The notes below the pieces were generated by a model that saw only the letters and a program-made list of their open reading frames with translations, ran no database searches and was not told where the DNA came from. From the NCBI RefSeq assembly GCF_030440425.1, contig NZ_CP098023.1, forward strand, positions 2,593,501-2,657,500: DNA of 64,000 bases. The letters are read 5' to 3'. Positions 25,307-35,267 of the stretch are shown here, one piece after another. Every line of letters starts with the position of its first letter. The first letter of the stretch is position 1. The stretch comes from Microbulbifer sp. MI-G (GTDB taxonomy: Bacteria > Pseudomonadota > Gammaproteobacteria > Pseudomonadales > Cellvibrionaceae). Both the position numbers and the translations under genes were made by a program.

Positions 25307-27235
25307 TCAAGTCTTTTCTTCAGGTATACGGCCACGGCGGTTCACATCCCGCGCAAGGATCTGTAAAAACGACTCATAAGTCATGCTGCCCAGGTCTTCT
25401 CCGTTGCGGGTGCGCACGGTGACAGCCTGGCTCTCAACTTCCTTATCTCCAATTACCAATAGATAAGGGACACGCTGGAGCGTGTGCTCGCGGATTTTAA
25501 AGCCGATCTTCTCGTTTCTCAAGTCGGCCTCGGCGCGATATTGCTGTGCCTCCAGGCGAGCCTTGAGTTTGCGACAGTAATCGGCCTGGCGATCGGTAAT
25601 ATTCATGATCACTACCTGCTGGGGCGCCAGCCAGGCAGGGAAAGCCCCTTCGTAATGTTCGATCAGGATACCAATAAAGCGCTCGAAAGAGCCCAGGGCT
25701 GCCCGGTGTAACATCACCGGAACCTGGCGCGAGCCATCTTCAGCCACATACTGGGCATCCAGACGGCCCGGCATTGAGAAATCCACCTGGATTGTGCCGC
25801 ACTGCCAAACGCGCCCCAGGCAGTCTTTCAGGGAGAATTCAATCTTGGGGCCATAGAAAGCCCCCTCCCCAGGCAACTCCTCCCAGGGCAGGTCCGCGGC
25901 ATCCAGAGCATCCGCCAGCGCCTTCTCGGCCTTGTCCCAGCTCTCATCGGAACCCACGCGCTTCTCAGGGCGGGTGGACAGACGATAGATCAGCTCCTCG
26001 AATCCAAAGTCCCTGTACACGGAGTGCAGAAGGTGCATAAAGTCCGACACTTCGGACTGGATCTGCTTTTCGGTACAGAAGATGTGACCATCGTCCTGCA
26101 CAAATCCACGCACGCGCATCAGTCCATGCAGAGAGCCGGACGGTTCGCTGCGGTGGCAGGAACCAAATTCTGCCAGGCGCAGGGGGAGATCCCGGTAGCT
26201 GCGCAAACCCTGGTTGAAGACCTGCACATGACAGGGGCAGTTCATGGGTTTGATGGCAAACTGGCGCTCTTCACTGGTGAGAGTAAACATATCATCGCCG
26301 AATTTGTCCGCGTGACCGGACTTGCGCCACAAGCTGAAATCCACCAGTTGGGGGGTTTTGATCTCCTTATAGCCGTATTCTCGCTGACGGCGGCGCATAT
26401 ACTGCTCAACCGTGCTGTAAATAGACCAGCCATTGGGATGCCAGAACACCATGCCGGGCGCCTCTTCCTGAATGTGGAAAAGGTCAAATTTCTTGGCCAG
26501 CTTGCGGTGATCCCGCTTCTCCGCTTCTTCAATGCGATGCAGGTAAGCCTTCAATTCCCGCTTGCTGGCCCAGGCGGTGCCATAGATACGGGTCAGCATC
26601 TCATTGCTGGCGTCACCGCGCCAGTATGCGCCGGCCACTTTGGTCAGTTTGAAAGCTTTCAGCCGCCCCGTGGACGGCACATGGGGGCCGCGACACAAAT
26701 CCTCAAAGTCCCCTTGACGGTAGAGGGAGATATCCTCATCGCTGGGAATACTGGCAATGATTTCCGCCTTGTATACCTCCCCCATGTCACGGAAGTACTC
26801 AACCGCCTTATTGCGTGGCATCAAGCGGCGACTGACAGGAATATCCTCTCTGGCCAGCACTTCCATACGTTGCTCGATCTTTTCCAGATCCTCCGGCGTA
26901 AACTGCCGATCGTAAGCAAAATCGTAATAGAAGCCATCCTCGATCACAGGACCGATCGTCACCTGAGCCGTGGGGTACAGTTGCTTGACCGCCTGGGCCA
27001 GCAGGTGCGCGGTGGAGTGGCGAATCACCGCCAAACCCTCAGGCTGACGATCAGTGATAATGGCCAGTGTGACATCGCGATCAATGATATAGCTGGTATC
27101 AACCTCTTTGCCATCAACCACACCTGCAAGCGCGGCCTTGGCCAGGCCCGGACCAATATCTTCGGCTACGTCATACACAGAAACCGGAGAGGAGAATACT
27201 CGACGGGAGCCGTCGGGGAGGGTAACAACGGGCAT
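25307..27235 (-). CDS. thrS: Threonyl-tRNA synthetase
   Basis: Class II synthetase charging tRNA-Thr, with editing of Ser-tRNA-Thr. The 642 aa protein shows, in order: a TGS domain (residues 1-62); an editing domain with [18 protein letters not shown]; the catalytic core with [10 protein letters not shown] (zinc-binding Cys), motif 2 [19 protein letters not shown] and motif 3 near [19 protein letters not shown]; and a C-terminal anticodon-binding domain. AAGGAC lies eight bases before the ATG. It is the first gene of the thrS-infC-rpmI-rplT operon, with a promoter about 110 bases upstream. E. coli thrS is autogenously repressed through its leader; I cannot establish that here. Confidence 0.99.
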   Translation of the reverse strand: MPVVTLPDGSRRVFSSPVSVYDVAEDIGPGLAKAALAGVVDGKEVDTSYIIDRDVTLAIITDRQPEGLAVIRHSTAHLLAQAVKQLYPTAQVTIGPVIEDGFYYDFAYDRQFTPEDLEKIEQRMEVLAREDIPVSRRLMPRNKAVEYFRDMGEVYKAEIIASIPSDEDISLYRQGDFEDLCRGPHVPSTGRLKAFKLTKVAGAYWRGDASNEMLTRIYGTAWASKRELKAYLHRIEEAEKRDHRKLAKKFDLFHIQEEAPGMVFWHPNGWSIYSTVEQYMRRRQREYGYKEIKTPQLVDFSLWRKSGHADKFGDDMFTLTSEERQFAIKPMNCPCHVQVFNQGLRSYRDLPLRLAEFGSCHRSEPSGSLHGLMRVRGFVQDDGHIFCTEKQIQSEVSDFMHLLHSVYRDFGFEELIYRLSTRPEKRVGSDESWDKAEKALADALDAADLPWEELPGEGAFYGPKIEFSLKDCLGRVWQCGTIQVDFSMPGRLDAQYVAEDGSRQVPVMLHRAALGSFERFIGILIEHYEGAFPAWLAPQQVVIMNITDRQADYCRKLKARLEAQQYRAEADLRNEKIGFKIREHTLQRVPYLLVIGDKEVESQAVTVRTRNGEDLGSMTYESFLQILARDVNRRGRIPEEKT

Positions 27236-27348
27236 TGTTTGTCCTTATCTCTCAGTGGCGATCCACACCAAAGACCGCATGAAAACCCGATCTGCCATCC
27301 AAAGTGGGCAAAATCAGGAAAAACCACTATTAATCAAAGAGTTAGCAT

Positions 27349-27378
27349 ATCTTACCAGAAAGCTGCAAACCTATTCAA
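27349..27378 (-). promoter_or_regulatory. Putative sigma-70 promoter of the thrS operon
   Basis: On the minus strand TTGAAT (27378-27373) and TAAGAT (27354-27349) are separated by 18 bases, and TGG immediately before TAAGAT gives an extended -10. Transcription would start near 27342, leaving a leader of about 107 bases before thrS. Confidence 0.5.
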
Positions 27379-28221
27379 ACCCAATTGGCAAACAACCTGT
27401 CTATACCGGGCAGGGCCTGGCAGTGCAAGGGAATACCCGCTTCGGAGCAGGAACACCGACAACAATCGCGCAGTGCGGCACGGATTCCGGGGCGAGCGCG
27501 CTCGCGGCCTTCCTTACAGAAACTTCGGCCCGGCACCTCTCCGGATTGCTCACAGGCCGGGGAAGGAGCAGGAAGATTCGAGGGGTGGAAGTTACTACAC
27601 CCGGTACCGTAGAGGCAACAAAAACCCGTGCACCATTGGATACCGGCACAACCCGATCACGAAACTGTATCTAAACACCACTCGGATAGTGGCCACAAAG
27701 TCTCCCAATGGGGGCATTCCGGGTGTGGGAGATAGCATCCCGGTACTGAAAGTGAGAGGTTCTCCCAGCAGCTTATCCAGGCGAGGGTTGGCTCGCGGGC
27801 CTCTTTTGGCACCGGTATAATAACCACGGGTGCCCACTAGTAAGACCCGCCAGATTGTGGCCAGAGTCACCGCTCTCCGCCCCAGACAGGATGGGAACTT
27901 CTGCCCTGTAACCCGTGGAGGGGCCAACTGACGTGGCAAAAACTGTCATCCGGCGTGAGGAGAACCGCAGCTGCCCCGGCTTTAAACAATGTCGATGACT
28001 GCCCTACCAGATGGTTTTCACCACGAACCAGATGGGCAGGAAAAAACCGTCTGATTCATCAGGGCCGGATTTGCCCCTTCCCACTCACAGGGAAGCGCAT
28101 TCTGCAGCCCGGATGCTCTCGGGAGGGTGCCCCAGTGAGTATTAAGCCGCGAACACATCGGCCAAAACCGCTAACCTGCCCCCTCTCCAGCCGATCGGCA
28201 TGCGTTTAGGTCCAACCGGTA
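27379..28221. other. Gene-free GC-rich stretch upstream of thrS
   Basis: About 840 bases with only low-quality ORFs on both strands (for example 27595-27939 on the minus strand) that lack ribosome-binding sites and family likeness. I see no tRNA or clear hairpin. It may contain intergenic repeat copies. Confidence 0.45.
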
Positions 28222-28635
28222 TCAGGAGAATTTGGTATCGACCTGAAGCAGGGTGTCATCCTCGCGGCAAAAGAACAGCATCGAGCAAGCCGCGAGCATG
28301 GGCCAGGCGGCAAAAAATAACAGGTTGGTACCCTCAAAAGGGGATAGATACTGAGGAAAAGAAGCCAGGGTAGAGGCACCGTGAAAAACAAATACCAGTC
28401 CATAAGTGTATTTCTTTTTGATACCAAAGAAAAACAGCACCAAAATGATCAGTTCTATCAGAGCCAGGATATAGACCACTGTGTTACCCACCCCGGCTAT
28501 GGCATAAAATTTTTCAAAAATTCTGGCGGCATGGCCGGGATTGACAAACTTATCGATGGTCCATATCAACATCACCAGCAACACGGTGATTCTCAAAAAA
28601 AACATCGAAAATACCACTTTTCTTTCAGTTCGCAT
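28222..28635 (-). CDS. DoxX-like four-helix membrane protein
   Basis: A 137 aa protein with four predicted transmembrane helices: residues of about 10-24 (FFLRITVLLVMLIWTIDKF), 45-67, 70-90 and 103-122. The size and topology, and the start with a conserved-looking WTIDKFVNPGHAARIFEKFY, resemble the DoxX/DUF6041-type small membrane proteins; the function is unknown. The start is the ATG at 28635, with GGGAG eight bases upstream; a longer in-frame extension is rejected because it crosses a 12-bp inverted repeat and is not hydrophobic. It is a single gene. Confidence 0.78.
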   Translation of the reverse strand: MRTERKVVFSMFFLRITVLLVMLIWTIDKFVNPGHAARIFEKFYAIAGVGNTVVYILALIELIILVLFFFGIKKKYTYGLVFVFHGASTLASFPQYLSPFEGTNLLFFAAWPMLAACSMLFFCREDDTLLQVDTKFS

Positions 28636-29438
28636 TTGGCATTCTCCCACTTGTTTATCTTCGTTATTTAACTGGTCCAGTGCGCCTGCGGTTTCTTGCA
28701 GTCTGCTGAAGATGTCTATTTTCAGCAGACTGCTGACCCGAACAGGGAGATTCGGGCCGCAAATCGAGCCTGTAAGGGCCTGATTTATTGCAGAGAGATT
28801 TTGGGCATGGGCCGCAATCCCGGGTTGAGAAAGGCCGCTTAAGACCTTTTTCAACCACCTGCCAGCACCCTCCACGGCAGGTAAGGACTGTATCGCAAAC
28901 AGGTTGATGACTGCCAGGGACAAGATGCTCTTCGCGCCCCTGTTTTATCACGGCCCACCGACCCGTACTTTGTCATATGAAGCCTGATGATGCGTTTCAC
29001 AAACTGCGGGTTTTCCACTCCTATCTTTAGCCGTGCTATCAAGCCCAGAACCGCTTTCAAAAGTACTGTAACCCTGGCAATTATGTTGCCATTTGGCGTC
29101 GTTTCTGTCCCAGCTAGATTGAGCGAATTAGGACCCTGGGTTGCCGATTTGTAAAATTCAATCGGCTCTGGAGCCAGCGCTCTTTGGTTTCAGGCACACC
29201 CCTTGCCACAGATCAGGTACCCGAGCCATAAGCAATATATGAATAAGATTCAAGAGGCAGTATCAGTTTGCTCAGATCGACACCAACCCTGGCAGAGACC
29301 AAACCGATTACAGGCTATGGCCAGACACACGTTGGAATTCAGCAGCCTGATCCTACGCTGAATGATACAGCCGTTTTTATCGGCTTTGCGCCATCTGCAA
29401 CAATCTCGATAGATCAAACGGCTCAAATATAGTCCGGC
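28636..29438. other. Gene-free region with one strong inverted repeat
   Basis: About 800 bases between the DoxX-like and DUF411 genes. Apart from the inverted repeat at 28699-28732 I see only unconvincing ORFs, such as a 39-codon one at 29237 on the plus strand. Confidence 0.45.
28699..28732. repeat. Perfect 12-bp inverted repeat
   Basis: CAGTCTGCTGAA (28699-28710) and TTCAGCAGACTG (28721-28732) are exact reverse complements separated by 10 bases. It lies about 65 bases upstream of the DoxX-like start, where it could be a regulator site, a leader hairpin or a small palindromic repeat. Confidence 0.85.
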
Positions 29439-29942
29439 TTAGACAGCACCGGGATTTTCGACGCGAGCATAAAGCCGGTAATCGCCATTATTGAGCAAAA
29501 GATAGATATTATAAGGCGCGAACGCTCCCTGTGCTTCCATTCCCGGGCTGCCAACTGGCATTCCCGGCACCAAGAGTCCGGTGCTTCCCTCCGGGGGGGA
29601 GGCGAGAAACTTGTGAATGTATACTGCCGGTACGTGCCCTTCAAAAACATAGCGCTCTTGCCATACTGCCGTATGACACCCCTCCATCCCCTTTGGGATA
29701 CCCCACTGCCGCTTGAGCTTTTTCATATCCAACTTCACAATAGAAGACACCTGAAGGCCGCTGTCTTCGAGATGGCTGACCCACCTTTTACAGCAGAAAC
29801 ACAACGGGCGGTTATACACGGTGAGGCCGCTGGCACTGCCACGGGCTTCGTTGGCGACAGCCACTGTGAAAAAACCGATCATTGCAAAAAACAGGGCGAT
29901 GCAGTTTATAGTGCTAGATAGCCTGGGCGTAGTGGATAGCAT
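29439..29942 (-). CDS. DUF411 exported metal-binding protein
   Basis: A 167 aa protein with a signal peptide (hydrophobic residues 14-30, CIALFFAMIGFFTVAVA) followed by a DUF411 domain. Its signature is NRPLCFCCKRWVSHLEDSG (C-x-C-C, W-x-x-H), then GMEGCHTAVW, EGHVPAVYIHKFL and LLVPGMPVGSPGME. DUF411 proteins are linked to copper and other metal resistance; here periplasmic metal binding is inferred from the Cys/His/Met pattern. The best start, ATG at 29942, overlaps the 3' end of egtD by 29 bases, and the signal peptide begins there. Coupling to the ergothioneine genes suggests a shared role against metal or oxidative stress. Confidence 0.85.
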   Translation of the reverse strand: MLSTTPRLSSTINCIALFFAMIGFFTVAVANEARGSASGLTVYNRPLCFCCKRWVSHLEDSGLQVSSIVKLDMKKLKRQWGIPKGMEGCHTAVWQERYVFEGHVPAVYIHKFLASPPEGSTGLLVPGMPVGSPGMEAQGAFAPYNIYLLLNNGDYRLYARVENPGAV

Positions 29943-30882
29943 AAGATTCAGAAGCATCCTTCCAGTGTCGTATGGGTTTAAACCCTCCCTTGGACAACAG
30001 TGCATTAAACCCGTTGATGGTGTACTTATGGCAGCTTTCCGTGTGAATGGTCTCGCCTTCTGCAAATTCCACCCTGATTCCGGCAATAGAGACATCGTGG
30101 CGCCGCAGGCTGACCAAATGCATCTCCACCCGTTGGCGCAGCGGGTGGTAGAAGGCGCGGTGGGCAAACAGGGAGAGGTCAAAGTTTGCGTCCAGCTCGC
30201 GATTGATTCGGCAAAGGAGATTCTTGTTGAATCTCTCGGTGACATGCGCGCTGTCGTGATAAGCCCGCTCTAACACCACCGAATCCTTCACCAGATCCGT
30301 GCAGATCAGCAGACCGTCACCGGCACCCAGGTTTGCGGCGAACAGTTCGAGTAGCTGCACCGATTTTTGTGGCTCAAAATTCCCGATGGTTGACCCGGGG
30401 AAAAATACAACCCTTTTGCGGGAGGGAATAGTACTTAACTTATCCCAAACTGCTGGTTGGGTAAAATCACCCACCTCACTCCACACCTGGATACCGGGTA
30501 AATGGCACTTGATTCTAGCCTCCGCCGCTTGCAAAATTTCAGGGGATATATCCATCGGGTAATATCCTCTGGGGGCATTGAGCTCAGCGATCAGCATCTC
30601 AATCTTTTCACAGTTGCCTGCCCCTGGCTCAATTAGAAGAGCCCCCGAGCCGATCTCCCGGGCAATGTCTCCGAGATTTTTCGTGAACAGATCGGTTTCC
30701 GTGCGGGTCAGGTAATAATCCTCGGCCGCACAGATCTCCTCAAAAAGACGGGAACCCACTTCGTCATATAAATACTTGCATGGCAGTGTTTTTGTTTTAC
30801 CTCCCAACCCCTCCAGAACATCCCTGAGAAACTCACTACCCTGTTGCTGCTTGCCGGGAACAGACGATAAGGCTGCTCTCAC
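29914..30882 (-). CDS. egtD: L-histidine N(alpha)-methyltransferase EgtD
   Basis: Trimethylates histidine to hercynine with SAM, the first step of ergothioneine synthesis. The sequence shows LPCKYLYDEVGSRLFEEIC, EDYYLTRTE (with the substrate-contacting Tyr), the SAM-binding LLIEPGAGNCEKI, YYPMDIS, FFPGSTIGNF and ICTDLVKD. The preferred start is GTG at 30882, overlapping the egtB stop (ATGTGA); it gives 322 aa, the usual EgtD length. An ATG at 30921 would add 13 residues from inside egtB. It is the middle gene of egtB-egtD-DUF411, with overlaps at both ends implying translational coupling. Confidence 0.94.
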   Translation of the reverse strand: MRAALSSVPGKQQQGSEFLRDVLEGLGGKTKTLPCKYLYDEVGSRLFEEICAAEDYYLTRTETDLFTKNLGDIAREIGSGALLIEPGAGNCEKIEMLIAELNAPRGYYPMDISPEILQAAEARIKCHLPGIQVWSEVGDFTQPAVWDKLSTIPSRKRVVFFPGSTIGNFEPQKSVQLLELFAANLGAGDGLLICTDLVKDSVVLERAYHDSAHVTERFNKNLLCRINRELDANFDLSLFAHRAFYHPLRQRVEMHLVSLRRHDVSIAGIRVEFAEGETIHTESCHKYTINGFNALLSKGGFKPIRHWKDASESYAIHYAQAI

Positions 30883-32177
30883 ATTGAATCTCCTGCCAAA
30901 CGAATACCAGTAAATTGCCACGCCTGATGTGGATAAAAGAAATTTCGATAACCGATCCTGATATGGCCTGACGGCGTTGCAAACGAGCCACCGCGCAGCA
31001 CTTTCTGATTACACATGAACTTACCGTTGTACTCGCCTACGGCATCTTCACGGGCCTTGAAGCCCTGGTAGGGTAAATAGGCGCTGGAAGTCCATTCCCA
31101 TAAATCGCCGAGAAACTGGGTCCGCCCCAACTCGGCAGCCAGAGGCTTGAAAGCCTGTTTTTCCAGCAGGTTGGCAGTGGCCAGTTGATCCAGCTGGCGC
31201 AGATGACATGCAGCCGCCTCCCATTCGAACTCGGTGGGGAGGCGCTTTCCCGACCAGGTGGCAAAAGCGTCCGCTTCATAAAAAGACAAGTGATATACAG
31301 GTTCGGCCACATTCAGCGGCTGCAATCCATGCAGGCCAAACTGTTGCCAGCCTTTTGCCGTCTCGCGCCAGTACAGCGGCTGCTGCTGCTCCCTCTGCTG
31401 TACCAGTGCCCAGCCATCCGATAACCACAACCTGTGCTGCTGATAGCCGCCATCTTCAATAAATGCCAGGTATTCGCCGTTGGTAACCAATCGGGAACCG
31501 ATGCAAAACCCCTGCAACAGCTGTTGGTGCGCCGGTCCCTCATTATCGAAATAGAAATCCTCACCCTCACTGCCAATGCCGTAACATCCCCCCGGAATCT
31601 GCAGCCAGCGCAGCGGTTCAACGATCGCTGTTTCCTCCTCTGGCATCATATCGCAATAGGCAGGCGCCATCGGGTTGATCGACAAAGCATGTTTTATGTC
31701 GGTCAACAAGAGTTCCTGATGCTGCTGCTCGTGATTCAAGCCCAAGACAATCAGGGCATTCAGACTGGATGCACCGGGAAATTCACTCAACAGCCTCTCA
31801 ATGCCTTCGTCCACGGCCTTTCGGTAGGCGTACACCCGACCGATATCCGGCCGAGACACCAGTCCCCGCCGAGACCTTAAAAATGGTGTCCCAAGGCTGT
31901 TGTAGTAGGAATTAAAAAGGTGATTAAAATGCGGATCAAATAATTGATAGTCGGGCAAATACGCATTCAGAATAAACGTTTCGAAAAACCAGCTGGTGTG
32001 GGCCAGATGCCACTTGGTGGGACTGGCGTCGGGCATGGACTGTATCTGCATATCCTCGGCAGACAACGGCTCAGCCAGCTGTTCTGTCTCCCCCCGCACC
32101 TTCCGGTAAACAGCGAGCAACTGTTGCTGCTCTTCTCCCACAGAGACTTCATCTGCAAATATTGCCATATCGGTCAT
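30879..32177 (-). CDS. egtB: Ergothioneine biosynthesis protein EgtB
   Basis: Non-haem iron sulfoxide synthase that joins hercynine to a thiol donor (gamma-Glu-Cys or Cys) with O2. The N-terminal DinB-like four-helix domain supplies the iron ligands: His in KWHLAHTSWFFE and the HxxxH of LNHEQQHQELLLTD. The C-terminal FGE-sulfatase domain shows QIPGGCYGIGS, GKRLPTEFEWEAAA, DLWEWTSSAYLPY and KVLRGGSFATP, ending YRNFFYPHQAW. The start is the ATG at 32177; a GTG at 32189 is possible and neither has a clear Shine-Dalgarno. No egtC, egtA or egtE is nearby, so sulfoxide lyase activity would come from elsewhere. Confidence 0.95.
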   Translation of the reverse strand: MTDMAIFADEVSVGEEQQQLLAVYRKVRGETEQLAEPLSAEDMQIQSMPDASPTKWHLAHTSWFFETFILNAYLPDYQLFDPHFNHLFNSYYNSLGTPFLRSRRGLVSRPDIGRVYAYRKAVDEGIERLLSEFPGASSLNALIVLGLNHEQQHQELLLTDIKHALSINPMAPAYCDMMPEEETAIVEPLRWLQIPGGCYGIGSEGEDFYFDNEGPAHQQLLQGFCIGSRLVTNGEYLAFIEDGGYQQHRLWLSDGWALVQQREQQQPLYWRETAKGWQQFGLHGLQPLNVAEPVYHLSFYEADAFATWSGKRLPTEFEWEAAACHLRQLDQLATANLLEKQAFKPLAAELGRTQFLGDLWEWTSSAYLPYQGFKAREDAVGEYNGKFMCNQKVLRGGSFATPSGHIRIGYRNFFYPHQAWQFTGIRLAGDSM

Positions 32178-32297
32178 CAACCGCGACACAATTCATTTGT
32201 ATTGGAATCATCATACGCAGTTTTAGGTCTATTCCCATGTAATTGCAGACTTACAAGACCGAATTTGCGCCAGTTTATTAAAAAAAACAGAACTGCA

Positions 32298-32323
32298 TAA
32301 AAAAAAGGCCTGTATAACCGGCC
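32298..32323 (-). terminator. Terminator after the TonB-dependent receptor gene
   Basis: On the minus strand AGGCC, a nine-base loop and GGCCT are followed by eight T residues. It lies 66 bases beyond the receptor stop and before egtB, so the receptor and egtB are separate transcripts. Confidence 0.8.
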
Positions 32324-32388
32324 TGCAAAGTCATTATTATGGAAACAGATGCGACCCGGCAACCAGGGGTTGCCGGGCCCATAACCAA

Positions 32389-34968
32389 CTAAAATCGCAC
32401 AGTAAAATCGGCACCATACATTCTAGGCACCAAACGCCAGCCGGGACTGGCCCCGATAGCCGCACCCGATCCCCCAAACCCTCCGGCAATCTCCTCGTCA
32501 GTCAGGTTTTGAACCCAGAGTGCCACTGAATAGTTTTCCGATGCACTGTTCCAGGCCGCGCGCAAGTTGAATAACTGGTAATCCTCCACAATACGGGCTC
32601 TATCGGTAACCGAGCCAATACGTTCATCGGTCCAATTGTAGTCACCGCGCAGAAGAAGTTGGCCCCCGGAAGCCAGATCCACGGAGTATTCGGCCATAAG
32701 ATTGAGTTTATTCTCAGGGGTGGAAACTCTCGGCTCACCCACCAGTGAGTCCGCTTCCGTCTCACCGATCACCTCAATAATCTGGTAATCCGTAAATTCC
32801 GTATCCAGATAGGAGTAGTTGCCGGCGATAAAGAGGTTATCCGTAGCTGCCCACTGCAGCTCTATCTCGGCCCCGGTACCCTCGGCGTCGGCGTTTCTCA
32901 GGTTGTAGCTGGGGATAGGGACACCCACCAGATCCAGGGTCTGCAAGTTATTGTACTCGTAAGTGTACACAGAGGCATTGAGGCGCACCCGGTTGTCGAA
33001 CAGATTACTTTTCAGGCCCGCTTCCAGATTGACCACGTCCTCCTGGTCAAAAGCGGGTGTTACACCGGGGCCAAAGTTGAGGCTGTTGAAGCCACCGGCC
33101 TTAAAGCCATCAGCAAGGGAAACATAGGTCATCACCTCTTCGGTCCATCGGTAATCGAGGACTATGCGCCCGGAGATATCGCTCCAGCTGTCACTTAGTT
33201 TGGAGTCCAAGAATGGCTCGCCGTTATTGTAGAAAGCAATACCAAATAGCTCAAATACCCTAGGGATATCTATTGGAGGCACAGGCACAGGCACGACAAC
33301 CCCGCCACCGAGGTCAACACGAACCGGCCCCCCTGACAGCGCCAATGGAATATAATTGCCATAAGCGGTTTCAATGGTGAAGTCCTTGCTGTCGTAAGTG
33401 TAGCGGGCACCAACTGTCAAATCCATCTGGTCGGTGATGCTCCAGGTCATATCCCCATAGACTGCACTGGAACGGTAATCGCCGGTGTTATGCACACTCT
33501 CACTCCAGGCAGTATCATCCTGAACCCATCCCTGTATCCCTCCCGCCAACAACTGCCCAATAATATCCTCAGCGTTCAACATGTCGGCTGTGAGCTCTAG
33601 GCCTGAGCCCCCAAGCCCCAACTCCTCCAGGATGGTATTCGCAAGTGCATCTACTTGACCACCTTGCAACATCAGATCGTAAATAAAAGTAGCACTGGCT
33701 ATTCCCTCAAGTCCCGCCTGTTTTAATTGCTGGCGCTGCCGTACCGCCAGATCCTCCTGCTGGGTCTGGGTCAGGTTCGGGAACTGTGCCTTTATCCCTT
33801 CGTATACTGCAAAGGATTCCAGTGAGCCGGAGGTAAAATTCGCATGGGTCGTATGCTCCAGCTTTTCCTGTAAATAAGAGGCGCCAAGAGTCCATTTGAT
33901 ATCCCCGCTAGCACCATTGAGCCTGAACTCCTGGGAAAACTGCTCTTGCTTGTCGAGGTTGATTGAACCAAAAAAATAGTCTGGATTGGCGGTACCGTCC
34001 TCGTCCTCCTGCAGATAAGCATCAAACTTCCGGTAAGCCGTGATTGAAGTCAGGGTAAACGCATCGAAGTCACTGGTAATGGTCAGCGAGGTACCGAATG
34101 CGTCGCGGTCCTCAATAGTGGGAGTATCCAGGGCATAGTCACCGAATAGATCGGTTTCGCCTTTGAGGCTGGGCACTATCGTCGTAGCCAGGGCACTGCC
34201 CTGGTCCATTATCCCGTAGTCGGCACGCCACAACAGCTCTGTATCCGTTGTCGGCTCCCACAATACTGAAGCCCGGTATGTCTGGGTATCCTGATCCCCT
34301 ACGGAAAAGCCGCCAGCCAGGTTGTCTGCAAAGGCATCTCTGCGATTAGAAGAGGCAGAGAAGCGTCCGTAGAGGCCGTCAGTCAACTGGCCGTTCAACA
34401 CCAGATCGGACGACTGTCGTCCGAAGTTCCCCAGAGTATAATTCAGCTCTGTTGTATTTTCCGCCTGCGGCTTGATCGTAATAATATGAATCGCACCACC
34501 CGTGGCGTTTCGCCCGAACAGTGTACCCTGGGGACCTTTTAAAACCTCGACCCGTTCGATATCGGTCAATGGTATCTCTGCTCCGGCACCGCGGCCCGTA
34601 TAAACCCCGTCCACATACACGGCAACCGCAGGGTCTGAACCCGCAGTCCAGTCGTTTGTCTGTATTCCGCGAATACTGTAAATGGGCTGGAGCGCTACGT
34701 CGTTGTGCATTTCGACACCCGGCGTATATTTGCCCAGATCGGTCAGATTCTTGACACCACTTTCTTTGATATTGTCACCGGTAAAGGCGGTAATCGCGAT
34801 CGGCACATCCTGGAGGTTCTCCGCCCTCTTCTGTGCAGTTACTACCACCTCTTCGATTTCCGCCCCTTGTACATGACCACTGACGGCAGTAAGGAAGGCA
34901 ATGGCTCCGGAGAGGATAGACAGATTGAATTGACGGTTGTTTCGAGTTCTATCAGCATCGTGCATCAT
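32389..34968 (-). CDS. TonB-dependent outer-membrane receptor
   Basis: Outer-membrane active transporter driven by TonB/ExbBD. The 859 aa precursor has a signal peptide ending near VQGAE and a TonB box-like EEVVVTAQKR. The plug domain carries ENLQDVPIAITAF, YSIRGIQTNDW and VEVLKGPQGTLFGRNATGG, and a long beta-barrel ends in the aromatic FTVRF. This is the FpvA/FyuA-like style common in marine gammaproteobacteria; the ligand is not evident. GAGG lies five to six bases before the first of two adjacent ATGs, supporting the start at 34968. It is divergent from the acylase gene across about 300 bases, so the two may share control. Confidence 0.92.
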   Translation of the reverse strand: MMHDADRTRNNRQFNLSILSGAIAFLTAVSGHVQGAEIEEVVVTAQKRAENLQDVPIAITAFTGDNIKESGVKNLTDLGKYTPGVEMHNDVALQPIYSIRGIQTNDWTAGSDPAVAVYVDGVYTGRGAGAEIPLTDIERVEVLKGPQGTLFGRNATGGAIHIITIKPQAENTTELNYTLGNFGRQSSDLVLNGQLTDGLYGRFSASSNRRDAFADNLAGGFSVGDQDTQTYRASVLWEPTTDTELLWRADYGIMDQGSALATTIVPSLKGETDLFGDYALDTPTIEDRDAFGTSLTITSDFDAFTLTSITAYRKFDAYLQEDEDGTANPDYFFGSINLDKQEQFSQEFRLNGASGDIKWTLGASYLQEKLEHTTHANFTSGSLESFAVYEGIKAQFPNLTQTQQEDLAVRQRQQLKQAGLEGIASATFIYDLMLQGGQVDALANTILEELGLGGSGLELTADMLNAEDIIGQLLAGGIQGWVQDDTAWSESVHNTGDYRSSAVYGDMTWSITDQMDLTVGARYTYDSKDFTIETAYGNYIPLALSGGPVRVDLGGGVVVPVPVPPIDIPRVFELFGIAFYNNGEPFLDSKLSDSWSDISGRIVLDYRWTEEVMTYVSLADGFKAGGFNSLNFGPGVTPAFDQEDVVNLEAGLKSNLFDNRVRLNASVYTYEYNNLQTLDLVGVPIPSYNLRNADAEGTGAEIELQWAATDNLFIAGNYSYLDTEFTDYQIIEVIGETEADSLVGEPRVSTPENKLNLMAEYSVDLASGGQLLLRGDYNWTDERIGSVTDRARIVEDYQLFNLRAAWNSASENYSVALWVQNLTDEEIAGGFGGSGAAIGASPGWRLVPRMYGADFTVRF

Positions 34969-35267
34969 CGCGACCTCGCGTTTTTTGTTATACGGCGTGA
35001 TGTTCTTGAGATATTATTTTTGTTATTCCACGCCATTTTACGTGCGCGGCTTGGAATTTAAAACCCCGATATGACTTTTATCTCGTGACTAGTCAGTTTT
35101 ATGGCGTTTTTTCCACTAAGACAGGTTAATCCAAAAATTCAGTACCAACCCTTGTCACAAAAAGTTACTAGGATGTGGCCACCGGTAACCTATTTACCAG
35201 CCAGCTGGATAGTCACCAGGCAAGCAACACCCATTACAATAACCGCCAGCAGGAATTACTAAATACT

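Noticed and set aside
26024..27820. Long plus-strand ORF (about 600 codons)
   Set aside because: It is antisense to thrS, whose every domain is intact; length comes from GC-rich third positions of the real gene.
27595..27939. Minus-strand ORF upstream of thrS
   Set aside because: It has no Shine-Dalgarno, no family likeness and proline/arginine-rich chance composition.
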